Shown here: in pieces, positions 36,569 to 45,357 of the stretch
Numbering within the stretch: position 1 is the first letter of the stretch
Layout of the letters: each line of letters starts with the position of its first letter
Source of the DNA: an uncultured Clostridia bacterium
GTDB lineage: Bacteria > Bacillota > Clostridia > Oscillospirales > Ruminococcaceae
Direction: 5' to 3'
Assembly (NCBI GenBank): GCA_947624745.1
Contig: CANQLR010000019.1
Coordinates: 1 to 49,526, forward strand
DNA: 49,526 nt
Notes under the pieces: generated by a model
What the model saw: the letters and a program-made list of their open reading frames with translations, nothing else
What the model was told of the DNA's origin: nothing
Database searches by the model: none
Position numbers and translations under genes: made by a program

Positions 36569-36585
36569 ATTTAAAGGAGTAAACT

Positions 36586-37761
36586 ATGGAAAAGATAAGA
36601 CTGGGTATCATCGGTATAGGGAACATGGGCTCGGGGCACGCGGCGAGGATAAAGGCGGGAAACTGCCCCGACTTCGTTCTTTCTGCGGTCGCGGACATAA
36701 ACCCCGCGAGGCTTGACTGGGCGAAAAAAGAGCTCGGCGAGGAGGTAAAACGCTTCGGCACGGCGGAGGAGATGCTTTCCTCGGGCGAGATAGACGCCTG
36801 CATCGTCGCGGTGCCGCACTACGATCACCCGAAATACGTCATAGAGTGCCTTAAAAAGGGCATTCACGTCATGTGCGAGAAGCCCGCAGGGGTCTATACC
36901 AAGCAGGTCATCGAGATGAACGAGGAGGCAAAAAAGCACCCCGAGGTCGTCTTCGGCATGATGTTCAACCAGCGCACCAACTGCGTTTATAAAAAGATGC
37001 GGGAGCTGGTGCAGTCGGGCAAATACGGCCAGATCCGCCGCACCAACTGGATCATCACCGACTGGTACCGCCCGCAGGCCTACTTCGACTCCGGCTCGTG
37101 GCGGGCGACATGGTCGGGCGAGGGCGGCGGAGTGCTTTTAAACCAAGCACCGCACAATTTGGACCTCTGGCAGTGGATATGCGGAATGCCGGTGAAGATC
37201 TCGGCGCACATGAAATTCGGAAAATGGCACGACATCGAGGTCGAGGACGACGTCACGGCCTACTGCGAGTATGAAAACGGCGCGACGGGAGTATTCATCA
37301 CCACCACCGGCGACGCCAAGGGCACCAACCGCTTTGAGATACAGCTCGACAAGGCAAAGATAGTCGCCGACTATTCGGGGCTTTCGGTTCTGGAGTTCGA
37401 CATGCCCGAGCCGGAGTTTTCGCGCACCAACACCGTGCCCTTCGGGAACATGGGGGCGCACAAGCTTGATCTCGATCTTGACGGCTCGAACCCGCAGCAC
37501 GACGGCGTTTTAAGGGCGTGGGGAGGAGCTATCCTCCGCGGCGAGCCGCTTGTGGCGCACGGCAGCGAGGGCATTTACGGCCTCACCATCTCGAACGCGA
37601 TGCACCTTTCGGCGTGGCTCGGGAAGGAGACAGACCTGCGCGAGTTCGACCCCGAGCTCTTCTACAGCGAGCTTCAAAAGCGTGTCGCTACATCACGAAG
37701 AAAAACAAACGTCCGTGAGCAGGTCGCGGACACGTCGAGCACATATGCGGGAAACAAATAA
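36586..37761 (+). CDS. Gfo/Idh/MocA-family oxidoreductase (1)
   Basis: 391 residues. N-terminal Rossmann fold GIIGIGNMGSGHAAR, then the conserved catalytic Lys in CEKPAG (about 95), FGMMFNQRT, TWSGEGGGVLLNQAPHNLDLWQW with the usual His, and a beta-sheet C-terminal domain. These enzymes oxidise or reduce a sugar or cyclitol at one carbon with NAD(P). AAAGGAG precedes the ATG at 36586. It is followed at once by a close paralogue, and preceded by two isomerases, so the four likely act on one carbohydrate through a keto intermediate. Confidence 0.9.
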   Translation: MEKIRLGIIGIGNMGSGHAARIKAGNCPDFVLSAVADINPARLDWAKKELGEEVKRFGTAEEMLSSGEIDACIVAVPHYDHPKYVIECLKKGIHVMCEKPAGVYTKQVIEMNEEAKKHPEVVFGMMFNQRTNCVYKKMRELVQSGKYGQIRRTNWIITDWYRPQAYFDSGSWRATWSGEGGGVLLNQAPHNLDLWQWICGMPVKISAHMKFGKWHDIEVEDDVTAYCEYENGATGVFITTTGDAKGTNRFEIQLDKAKIVADYSGLSVLEFDMPEPEFSRTNTVPFGNMGAHKLDLDLDGSNPQHDGVLRAWGGAILRGEPLVAHGSEGIYGLTISNAMHLSAWLGKETDLREFDPELFYSELQKRVATSRRKTNVREQVADTSSTYAGNK

Positions 37762-38933
37762 TGGTAAATATCGGCATAATCGGCGTCGGGGGGATAGGCT
37801 CGGCGCACTTTAACACAATAAATTCCGGGAAAATAAACGGCATGAGCCTCGGCGCGGTGTGCGACGTCGATCCCGCGAGGCTTCGCTACTGCCGCTCGGT
37901 AAACCCCGATATACCGGTGTTTGAGGACTATCGCGAGATGCTTAAAAGCGGGCTTGTGAACGCCGTGCTGGTCTCGGTGCCTCACCCTCTGCACGCAAAA
38001 ATCGGCATTGAGGCGCTACAGAGCGGGCTGCACCTTCTCTGCGAAAAGCCGGAGGACATCAAGGTCTCGGCGGCGAGGCGGCTCAACGAGGCGGCAAAGC
38101 GCTCCGGCAGGGTCTTCGGGATAATGTTCAACCAACGGACCGACCCGCTTTTTCAGCGCGCAAGGGAGATCGTCAAATCCGGCGGCCTTGGCGAGATCAA
38201 GCGCTCGGTGTGGATAGTCACCAACTGGTACCGAACCGAGAGCTACTACCGCTCGGGCGGCTGGCGGGCGACGTGGTCGGGCGAGGGCGGCGGGGTGCTG
38301 ATGAATCAGGCGCCGCACAACATCGACCTTTGGCAGTGGATATGCGGAATGCCGGCCGAGATAACCGCGTTTTTGGGGGTCGGAAAGTGGCACGACATCG
38401 AGGTCGAGGACGAGGCCACGCTGTACGCGAGATATGAAAACGGGGCGACGGGGGTGTTCATCACCTCGACAGGCGACCTGCCCGGCACCAACAGGCTGGA
38501 AATTTGCGGCACCCGGGGGAGCCTAACGGTGGAGCAGGGTCGGCTCACCCACAAAAAACTGAAAACCGACGAGCGGGAGCTTTGCAGGACCTGCCCCGAA
38601 AGCAGGCCGACCGGCGACGTCGAGGTCGAGGTCTTCGAGCCAAAGACAAAGGGCAAGGCGCACGCGGGTATCCTTGAAAATTTTGCAAATGCAGTTAATT
38701 TTGGGGAGAAGCTTCTCGCCCCCGGCGAGGAGGGGCTGAACGAGCTGATGATCTCGAACGCGGCGTATCTGTCCGCGTGGACGGGGAGCCCGGCGGCTCT
38801 GCCGTTCGACGAAGCGCGAGAAGCGCGATATGATGAGCTTTTGGCGCAGAAGCAGGCCGCAAGCCGCACCCGCCCCGGCGGCACGCAGCAAACGCATGAG
38901 GAGTATAGCGAGGGGTGGGAAGTGAGGTTTTAG
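37761..38933 (+). CDS. Gfo/Idh/MocA-family oxidoreductase (2)
   Basis: 390 residues, clearly homologous to the preceding gene: GIIGVGGIGSAHF, CEKPED with the catalytic Lys, FGIMFNQRTDPLF, TWSGEGGGVLMNQAPHNIDLWQW. The start shares one base with the previous stop. The two probably arose by tandem duplication and may act on related steps or epimers. The C-terminal end (ASRTRPGGTQQTHEEY) is longer than the core fold needs. It is the last gene before the large repeat array; no transporter or regulator for the operon is in the window. Confidence 0.88.
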   Translation: MVNIGIIGVGGIGSAHFNTINSGKINGMSLGAVCDVDPARLRYCRSVNPDIPVFEDYREMLKSGLVNAVLVSVPHPLHAKIGIEALQSGLHLLCEKPEDIKVSAARRLNEAAKRSGRVFGIMFNQRTDPLFQRAREIVKSGGLGEIKRSVWIVTNWYRTESYYRSGGWRATWSGEGGGVLMNQAPHNIDLWQWICGMPAEITAFLGVGKWHDIEVEDEATLYARYENGATGVFITSTGDLPGTNRLEICGTRGSLTVEQGRLTHKKLKTDERELCRTCPESRPTGDVEVEVFEPKTKGKAHAGILENFANAVNFGEKLLAPGEEGLNELMISNAAYLSAWTGSPAALPFDEAREARYDELLAQKQAASRTRPGGTQQTHEEYSEGWEVRF

Positions 38934-38983
38934 GGGTTAGCGGGAAAGACGGGTCTCGGGGGGCTCGTTTTTTGGAGGAAGGG

Positions 38984-39178
38984 GGCGAAGCCCGGGCGGC
39001 ACACATAGGGGCCCCGCAAAGTCGTAAGACTTTGCGGGGAGAGGAGGAGCAGCGGAATGAGTGAGTCCCGACGAACAGGAGGGGCGAGGGATATGGAGCT
39101 TGCGACGACGAGCTGCCGCCATGCCCGCCGAGCTTGCTCGGTGGGCGGTGCGCGTAGGACGCGCACACGGGGTTCGCC
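38984..39178. repeat. Branched palindromic element F (expanded)
   Basis: GGCGAAGCCC at 38984-38993 and GGGGTTCGCC at 39169-39178 enclose arms CCCCGCAAAGTC-gtaa-GACTTTGCGGGG (about 39012-39039), GCCCGCCGAGC-ttg-CTCGGTGGGC (about 39123-39146) and GTGCGCGT-agg-ACGCGCAC (about 39148-39166). An 80-base purine-rich insert separates arms 1 and 2. Confidence 0.65.
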
Positions 39179-39289
39179 CGCGCAGGGGCTGCACTTTGTG
39201 CCTCTAACGCAGTAAAGTGCGGGTCTGCACGTGCAAGTAGGGGCAGGGAAGCGGGTGATTTTGCAAAACTTTGGGAGGGGCACTGAATG

Positions 39290-39381
39290 GGGCGAAGCCC
39301 CATGGCGCTCGAAGAGCGCCATGCCGCCGCACACGAAGTGCGGCGGGTGAGCCTGCGGAGCAGGCTCACAGGGCTTCGCCC
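39290..39381. repeat. Branched palindromic element G
   Basis: Outer stem GGGCGAAGCCC (39290-39300) with GGGCTTCGCCC (39371-39381). Arms 39301-39323 (CATGGCGCTC-gaa-GAGCGCCATG), 39324-39346 (same as element D arm 2) and 39347-39369 (GTGAGCCTGC-gga-GCAGGCTCAC). The flanking linkers 39179-39289 and 39382-39488 are near-copies of each other. Confidence 0.82.
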
Positions 39382-39488
39382 TAGTTGGGTCTGTGCTTTG
39401 TGTCTCTAACGCAGTGAAGTGCGGGTCTGCACGTGAAAGTAGGGGCAGGAAAGCGGGCGATTTTGCATGGGTGGCAGAGAGGTACAGG

Positions 39489-39561
39489 GGGCGAAGCCCG
39501 GGGTGCGCGCAGAGCGCGCAACAGGCCCGGGCGGCAATGAAATTGCCGCCCGGGCTTCGCC
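39489..39561. repeat. Branched palindromic element H (two arms)
   Basis: GGGCGAAGCCCG at 39489-39500 and CGGGCTTCGCC at 39551-39561 enclose GTGCGCGC-aga-GCGCGCA and a long arm GGGCGGCAAT-gaa-ATTGCCGCCC whose base merges into the outer stem. Confidence 0.72.
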
Positions 39562-39648
39562 TCCTTAACGCAGTAAAGTACAGACCCGCACAAACAAGCA
39601 TAGGCACAAAGTCGGAAAATTCCTGCAAAGAACGAAAGAGCCGCCATA

Positions 39649-39800
39649 GGCGAAGCCCTAAGCACGCCTCCGGCGTGCTTCCCGCCGCGCAATATCTATA
39701 AGGTTTATCAAAATGGCGAAAATTCTTCTTTTCATAAGGCCGCATATCTCCATCGCCGCGGCGGACAACGCCCACTCTGTGGGCGTTGGGACTTCGCCCT
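39649..39800. repeat. Structured repeat, second subfamily (element K)
   Basis: GGCGAAGCCCTA (39649-39660), arm 39660-39680 (AAGCACGCC-tcc-GGCGTGCTT), linker with ATAAGG words, arm 39766-39788 (CAACGCCCAC-tct-GTGGGCGTTG), closing GGGACTTCGCC. It is the third copy of the layout that brackets the RM island. Confidence 0.75.
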
Positions 39801-39814
39801 GCACGCCGTCCCCC

Positions 39815-40322
39815 TCACAACCCCATCAAATATTCACACGATCTCTCCCCCACATACCACCCCGCCTGGGCCTGCCACATTTTTCTATACTTCCCCTCCT
39901 GCTTCACGGGCTCCTCATGCCCGCCGTCCTGCGTGATTTTTCCTTTATCTAACACGAGCATCCTCCCGCAAAATCTGCAGCTCGACAGGCGGTGGCTGAT
40001 GAAAACCGAGGTGCGGCCCCTGGCGATCCGGTTGAATTTTTCATAGACCTGCGCCTCGGCAATGGGGTCGAGGCTCGCGGTCGGCTCGTCTAAGATCATG
40101 CAGAGCGGGTCTTTATAAATTAAGCGAGCTAACAAAAGCCGCTGCTTTTCGCCGCCCGAAAGATCGACCGCGCCGTCGTTCACCGTTCTGTCAAGCGGCG
40201 TTTTTAAGCCGAGGGGGAGGCTTTTTGTCTTCTCCCCGAAGCCGGAGAGCTCCACCGCGATCCCGACAAACACCAAAAACCGCGCGTTTTCCCACAGAAG
40301 CCGGTAAACGCAGCCCACGAGA
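39815..40322 (-). pseudogene. Truncated ABC exporter, ATPase C-terminal half
   Basis: About 165 residues homologous to the C-terminal part of the exporters at 2995-6652: VDLSGGEKQRLLLARLIYKD, Walker B MILDEPTASLDPIAEAQ, SHRLSSCRFC, and the terminal EGKYRKMWQAQAGWY. Walker A, the Q-loop and the whole membrane domain are missing. The homology stops at about 40322, where AGAGGATAGAAGATAG repeat sequence begins, so the break looks repeat-associated. The open frame extends to 40453 only by running through the repeat. Non-functional as a transporter. Confidence 0.82.
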
Positions 40323-41365
40323 GGGTCAGAGGATAGAAGATAGAATTTTGAAAGTGCAGAAAGTTCATGAACTTTGCGCATTTTGCACACGCTGACCGAC
40401 AAAATGCGCAAAATGTGCAAAATCCACAAAACTCGGGCAGAGAGTTCTATCATCTATCTTCTAACGTTCTATCCTCTAAATTACCATATTCCGGAATATG
40501 TAGAATTTTCAGAATTTTCACGGTATTCGCGATGAAGAAAAAATATCAGAAAACATCAATATTATTTTAGCATAAAATGATATAAACAGGCTGTAATAAA
40601 GAGGTTTATACTGATTTTAACATATTACTATATATCAATCTTTGCTTTTTCGGGATTTTTTATTACCTATGTAATTTCTGAAAATTCTGCAAATTCCGAA
40701 AATTGGAAAAGCAAGCAGCATATAGAAATAGATGAAATAGCAGAAATAACATGGGGCATAGTTCGGAGATAAAATATTACAAAAAGTCAGTATTACTTTT
40801 TTGCAAAATTCGGGCATATCCTTATAATAAGCCTTTTAAAGATGATTTTTGAATATGAAAATATATCAATCATATTTCAAAGGGCTTTTCTTATCGGATA
40901 TGTTATTTCATCTATTTCTACTATTTCCAGAAATCGGAAAAGAGGACAGAACCCGACATTCTATCCTCTATTTTCTAACGTTCTATCCTCTGAAAGCGGA
41001 ATCAGAAGTTCCGCCGTGAACCTCCCGCCCCGATGTCCGCGTGAATTTTCCGCATTTTAAGCATTATTGCACCAATTATGCGTATTATGTTTATTATTCA
41101 TGAATAGGTTAATACCAAAAATCACTTTAATAATTTAAATCGTGAATAGATAATTATACTTTCGGTGATATCTCCGCCCGCGCGGGGCTCTGTACTTTAT
41201 GAATAATACGCATTTTAAGCATTATTGCCCGTTTGGAAATCAGATGATAGAAGATAGAGGTTAGAAATTCTCTGCCCGAGTTCTGTGGATTTTGCACATT
41301 TTGCGCACTTTGCGATCTGTTTTCTGCCCATCTGTCCTCTGCCTGCACTTTCTAACTTCTATCCT
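40323..41365. repeat. Kilobase of interspersed AT-rich and purine repeats
   Basis: No credible gene. It contains AGAGGATAGAAGATAGA-type words at 40325, 40450, 40965, 41230 and 41350 in both orientations; the 23-mer shared with 1710-1732 at 40406-40428 and inverted at 41284-41306; a MITE-like unit at 41051-41228 flanked by CGCATTTTAAGCATTATTGC (41051-41070 and 41209-41228); and CACTTTAATAATTTAAA at 41123-41139. It occupies the place where the kinase and the first ABC gene would be in the intact left-hand module. Confidence 0.7.
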
Positions 41366-42050
41366 CTACCCTCTATCCTCTATAATGCGTTTCCCGACCG
41401 TCTCGGCCATGCCTCGGCTTATGGGGACGGCTTCCCCGCTCCTCAAAATTACCTCGGCGCGGTTGATGCGCAGAACCCCCCGAAGATTGACGATGAACGA
41501 GCGCCGGACCCGCAGAAAATACTCGTCGAGCCGCGTTTCAAACTCGGAAATAGGGGCTTTGAGCCGATAGTCGCATCAGCGAGTATTGCCGCTGCGCCTC
41601 GATATAGCGAATCTCCCGAAGCGGCAGGGCGACCTTCCCGCCGTCAAAAGGCACAAGAATTTTGCGCTCAGATTGTGCAATCTTCACAGCCGCGCGGTCG
41701 AGCACCTCCCAAAGCTTTTCGCGCGTTACCGGTTTAATGAGGTAGTGCAGCGCCTCGACCTCGTATCCCTCGGCGATGAAATCGGGGTAGCCGGTGATGA
41801 AGATTATCTGCGCCGCCTCAGCCCTCGCGCGAATCGATTTTGCGAGCTCGACGCCGTTCATCCCCGGCATTTCGATGTCGAGGAGCAGTATGTCCGGCGG
41901 GCTGTCGGGATAGGAAAACAAAAGCGCCTCGGCCGGCGGATACTCGCGCACACGAACAAAATCCGCCCCCGGTCGCAAAGCCCAGTCAAGGACGAGTTGT
42001 CTGATGTATCCGCGCTCCCGCGCGTTGTCGTCGCAGAGGGAGATGGTCAT
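41366..42050 (-). pseudogene. LytTR response regulator with one frameshift
   Basis: Residues 1-155 from ATG 42050 match the regulator at 892-1596 closely (PAEALLFSYPDSPPDILLLD, MPGMNGVELAKS, ITGYPDFIAEGY). The frame then runs into a stop near 41538. Shifting by one base restores the rest of the LytTR domain: DYRLKAPISEFETRLDEYF, LRVRRSFIVNLRGVLRIN, VPISRGMAETVGKRI, stop at 41366-41368. Aligning the two paralogues suggests a small deletion of a few codons plus a frameshift at about 41563-41580. Promoter and ribosome site are intact. It could be a pseudogene or an assembly error. Confidence 0.85.
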
Positions 42051-42077
42051 GGGGAGCTCCTTTGGGGTGATGGGATA

Positions 42078-42105
42078 AGTATAGCATAAATGAAGGGGGA
42101 TGCAA
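42078..42105 (-). promoter_or_regulatory. Promoter of the broken LytTR regulator
   Basis: Minus strand TTGCAT (42105-42100), 16 bases, TATACT (42083-42078), followed by the same ATCACCCCAAAGGAGCTCC leader as at 871-889. Confidence 0.6.
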
Positions 42106-42223
42106 GGGGGACGTAGGGCTTGCGGAACGCGAATTATTATGCTGCGATTTGTAAACTCTCCCACCAATCATCCTCCATCATTTGCCTTCGTGCTATTATC
42201 TCCTTCCCATTTGCAGCATGTTT

Positions 42224-44593
42224 TCAATCTCCCGCCCTATTCTTCAAAGCCCCTGTTTTTCCCCAACCAACCCCCGCCGCTATGAGCGCGGTCATTCCGA
42301 TTGCCGACCAAACCACCCACGGTATCACCGACGAAAGGCTGCCCGATCCGATCGCCCAAAGCTGGCCGGCAGAAGAGACCGGGACCATCGGGGAGATATA
42401 TTTCAGCGCGTCTACGCCGAGGACCGAGAGGAGCGCGGGCGCGGCAAGCAAAGTGACGCAAACGATATATGCCGACTGCAGGGTCGCACAGTGGCGGCTT
42501 ATCAAAAGAACGGCAAACGAGGCGAAAATAAGCATCAGCAGCCGGAGCGAATACAAAATTATCAGATATTCTCCGAAGCTGATTTTAAGCGGAAAGCCGA
42601 CGAGGGCGTCAATATTCTGCACAGGGGCGCCGAACGTGTCCGGGGTCTGGAACTTCAAAAAATCAAGGAACTCCTTTATATATACCGCCGCCCAGACAAA
42701 AACTGCCATGGCCGCCGCGCAGACTGCTTTTGCGGCAAAAAGCCGGCGCCGGCCTCTTTTGAGAGAACGAACAAGAAGCGTAACGCCCGACTGCTGCTCA
42801 TAAGCCGAGATACCGGCGGCGCAAAATGCCACAAACAAAAGCGCAAGGGCCGCGCTGCGATATTGGGCGTTTTTCGCCGTTGGGCCATAGCAGGATTCGT
42901 ATACCTTCTCATCGACCAGCCACGGCTCGAAACCGCCTTTTTCGGCAGCCCTGACCCTTTTTTCGACCTCTGCTTCAAGCCGGTCGAGAGAGCTTTCAAG
43001 CTGAAATTCGTTCATGCTGCCCCTGATGTTTTCCCTCGCGCGGGCGAGATAGTCATAGGTGCTTTCGTCGATAGGCCCCTCCAACTCCTCAAGGTATTCC
43101 TGATACCAATAGTCCTGCTCGGTGAGGTTGTAGAGGCAATATATCGAGCGGCTCAGAACAAGTATTACCGCCATTATCACGACCCCGAATTCGAGAATAA
43201 GGGTTTTATAAGCCTCCCAGCCGCCGATGGTAAGCCGGCTGCGAAAAATATCGAAAAATCGGTTGATGACCGCCGACAGCTTTGAAAGAATGTCCTTGTT
43301 TCCCTCGGGGTATCGCTTTGTCTGGATCATCAGCGCCCGGACCAAAAGTATTGCTCCCGCAATCGGCAGAGTTATCAGCATCAGCCGCCTTATTCCGACG
43401 GGAAAGCCGAACAGGTTTACGTTCAGGTAGTCGGTATAAAGCCCGGAGGTGTGGACATAAGAGAACAGGTTGAAATACTTAAGCACATTGAATACGCTTT
43501 GCACCGGCAGAAATTCATAGAGAATATATTCCCCCGCGAGTATCCCTAAAAGAACCGACAGCGAAAACTGAATATTCGCGACCGACCCCAAAAGGCACCA
43601 TAAAAGAAGCCCTATAAGCATTCCCGAGGCAGCCTTGAGCGCAAAATAGCGGATAAGCCAGCCCAAGATGGTCGTTCTGACGGCGCAGGTCCTGAAGCTT
43701 TCAAGCGATTGGAGCGGGCGGTTTAATCCGCCCCAGCCGCCGTTAAGGCCGAGCGCGGCGACAAATGTCGAGCCGTAGATCAAAAGCGCAAAGCCTACCG
43801 CCGCCGCTGCGAGTATCCCGAGGCGGCTTAGGCCGAGCGGCAGCCTTCCGCCGCGGCAGCTTCTTATCGCGCTCCAAAGCCCTTTTTTGCGCTCCTCCAA
43901 AAAAGCCAGAACGGTAACTATTATCGCGATAAGATAGGCGTAGTCGTTGAAGTCGAAGCTGAGCCAGCTTTCCACCCCGGCGTTTGAACCGAAAGCGACC
44001 TCAACATCTGCAAGCCCCTCGAAATCCTTCGCGGTCTTGGTAAGATTTTTCTGCGAAAAGCCGCTGCCCGAGCTGAATATTCCTACCTGTGACTGCTGCT
44101 TTGCCTGGGCTTGTATGCCCTCGAGGTAATCGCGGTAGCCCATAAGATATTCCGTCTGATCCTTAAGCCCGCCGACCGCCCTGCTGAACGCTATGTACCC
44201 TTGGAGGAACATATCCCGGTTATCCTTGGCGGCGTAAAGATAGGGAATATCCCGGATCAACGCCTCGGCGTCCTCGGCCGTGACTATCTCGCTGTTTCCG
44301 ACGGCAGCATATGTCGCGGGGTCGTCGGAATAAATGTACCAAAGCTCATAATCCCGAATTCTGCCAAGGTATTCGTCTATCCTTTCGGAGATCTCCTCTA
44401 TCGGCAGTCCCTCCAATTTCTCTGCAAGCTCCGCGGCCGCCCTTGACGAGGCGATGGTGCTTTTCAGGCTGTAAGGGCTGGGGTTTCGGGTATCGGTCAG
44501 CGAATATACATACAGCCCGACGCAGAATACCAAAAGCAGAAGCGCTATGCCGAGCCGCTTTTTGCTTAAAAATACACGTCTCCATTCGCTCAT
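42224..44593 (-). CDS. Large ABC-type permease
   Basis: 789 residues. One hydrophobic helix at about 15-32, then an extracytoplasmic region of about 190 residues, then a block of about six helices (220-420), a second large soluble region (about 490-590) and another helix block (595-780). This is two ABC-2-like membrane halves with large outside loops. Starts 3 bases after the ATPase gene stop on the same strand and would be its membrane partner. No family-specific motif to name a substrate; antimicrobial-peptide resistance or lipid/peptide export is possible. Confidence 0.75.
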   Translation of the reverse strand: MSEWRRVFLSKKRLGIALLLLVFCVGLYVYSLTDTRNPSPYSLKSTIASSRAAAELAEKLEGLPIEEISERIDEYLGRIRDYELWYIYSDDPATYAAVGNSEIVTAEDAEALIRDIPYLYAAKDNRDMFLQGYIAFSRAVGGLKDQTEYLMGYRDYLEGIQAQAKQQSQVGIFSSGSGFSQKNLTKTAKDFEGLADVEVAFGSNAGVESWLSFDFNDYAYLIAIIVTVLAFLEERKKGLWSAIRSCRGGRLPLGLSRLGILAAAAVGFALLIYGSTFVAALGLNGGWGGLNRPLQSLESFRTCAVRTTILGWLIRYFALKAASGMLIGLLLWCLLGSVANIQFSLSVLLGILAGEYILYEFLPVQSVFNVLKYFNLFSYVHTSGLYTDYLNVNLFGFPVGIRRLMLITLPIAGAILLVRALMIQTKRYPEGNKDILSKLSAVINRFFDIFRSRLTIGGWEAYKTLILEFGVVIMAVILVLSRSIYCLYNLTEQDYWYQEYLEELEGPIDESTYDYLARARENIRGSMNEFQLESSLDRLEAEVEKRVRAAEKGGFEPWLVDEKVYESCYGPTAKNAQYRSAALALLFVAFCAAGISAYEQQSGVTLLVRSLKRGRRRLFAAKAVCAAAMAVFVWAAVYIKEFLDFLKFQTPDTFGAPVQNIDALVGFPLKISFGEYLIILYSLRLLMLIFASFAVLLISRHCATLQSAYIVCVTLLAAPALLSVLGVDALKYISPMVPVSSAGQLWAIGSGSLSSVIPWVVWSAIGMTALIAAGVGWGKTGALKNRAGD

Positions 44594-44596
44594 GCC

Positions 44597-45334
44597 TCAG
44601 TCCCCCAGGAAGAACATATACACGTCCTCAAGGCTCGGATAGTGCGCGACCGGCTGCCAATCCTCCGGGAGCGACGCTATCAGGTTTTCGGGCGTGTCTG
44701 ATTTTATAAGCTTTCCCTTTTTCATCAGAATGACCTTGTCTGCGACAGATTCGATGTCGGTGACGATATGCGTCGCCAAAAGCACTATTCTGTCCTTTGC
44801 GAGCTCGCTGATAAATTCTCTTATTCTTATCCGCTCGCGGGGGTCAAGCCCTGCGGTAGGCTCGTCTAAAATAAGCACCTTCGGGTCTCCCAAAAGCGCT
44901 TGTGCCAGAAGCGCGCGCTGCTTCATTCCGCCCGAAAACTGCCCGACGGCCTTGTGCCTGACGTTGTCAAGATTTGTCAGCTTCAGAACATCGTCAACCT
45001 GCCTGCGAAGCTCCTTGCCCTTCAGGCCCTTTAATCTTCCGATATAGCTGACAAAGCTCTCGGCAGTCATGCGCTCATAAATGCCCTGCTGCTGGGGCAT
45101 ATAGCCCAAAACCGCGCGAAATTCGTCGCCCATTTCGAGTATATCCCTGCCGTCGAACAGGATCTCTCCGCCGTCGCGTTTTAAATTGTCGGTTATAAGG
45201 TTCATCATCGTCGATTTTCCCGCGCCGTTCGCTCCCAAAATGCCGTATATTCCCGGCTCGAATGTAAGCGTAAAGCTGTCAAGCGCGGTAAGGTCGCCGT
45301 AGCGCTTTGTAAGATCCTTAAGTTCCAGCTTCAT
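44597..45334 (-). CDS. ABC transporter ATP-binding protein
   Basis: 245 residues from ATG 45334 (MKLELKDLTKRYG), with AAAGGAG 8 bases upstream; the frame to 45412 would overlap the lipoprotein gene. Walker A GANGAGKST, Q-loop GYMPQQQG, signature FSGGMKQRALLAQ, Walker B VLILDEPTAGLDP and switch ATHIV. Belongs to the drug/bacitracin/natrium-export type (CcmA-like) of ATPases. Second gene of the lipoprotein-ATPase-permease operon. Confidence 0.92.
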   Translation of the reverse strand: MKLELKDLTKRYGDLTALDSFTLTFEPGIYGILGANGAGKSTMMNLITDNLKRDGGEILFDGRDILEMGDEFRAVLGYMPQQQGIYERMTAESFVSYIGRLKGLKGKELRRQVDDVLKLTNLDNVRHKAVGQFSGGMKQRALLAQALLGDPKVLILDEPTAGLDPRERIRIREFISELAKDRIVLLATHIVTDIESVADKVILMKKGKLIKSDTPENLIASLPEDWQPVAHYPSLEDVYMFFLGD

Positions 45335-45357
45335 TTTTGCTTCTCCTTTCCCGGCCG

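Noticed and set aside
38930-39775. 281-codon frame on the minus strand
   Set aside because: Runs entirely through the structured repeat array; the GC-rich palindromes keep frames open by chance.
38984-39800. Possible CRISPR array
   Set aside because: Repeating units are palindromic elements and similar linkers, not identical repeats with unique spacers of constant length; no cas genes in the window.
42182-43285. 367-codon frame on the plus strand
   Set aside because: Antisense of the ABC permease; Arg/Lys-rich, no motif or ribosome site.
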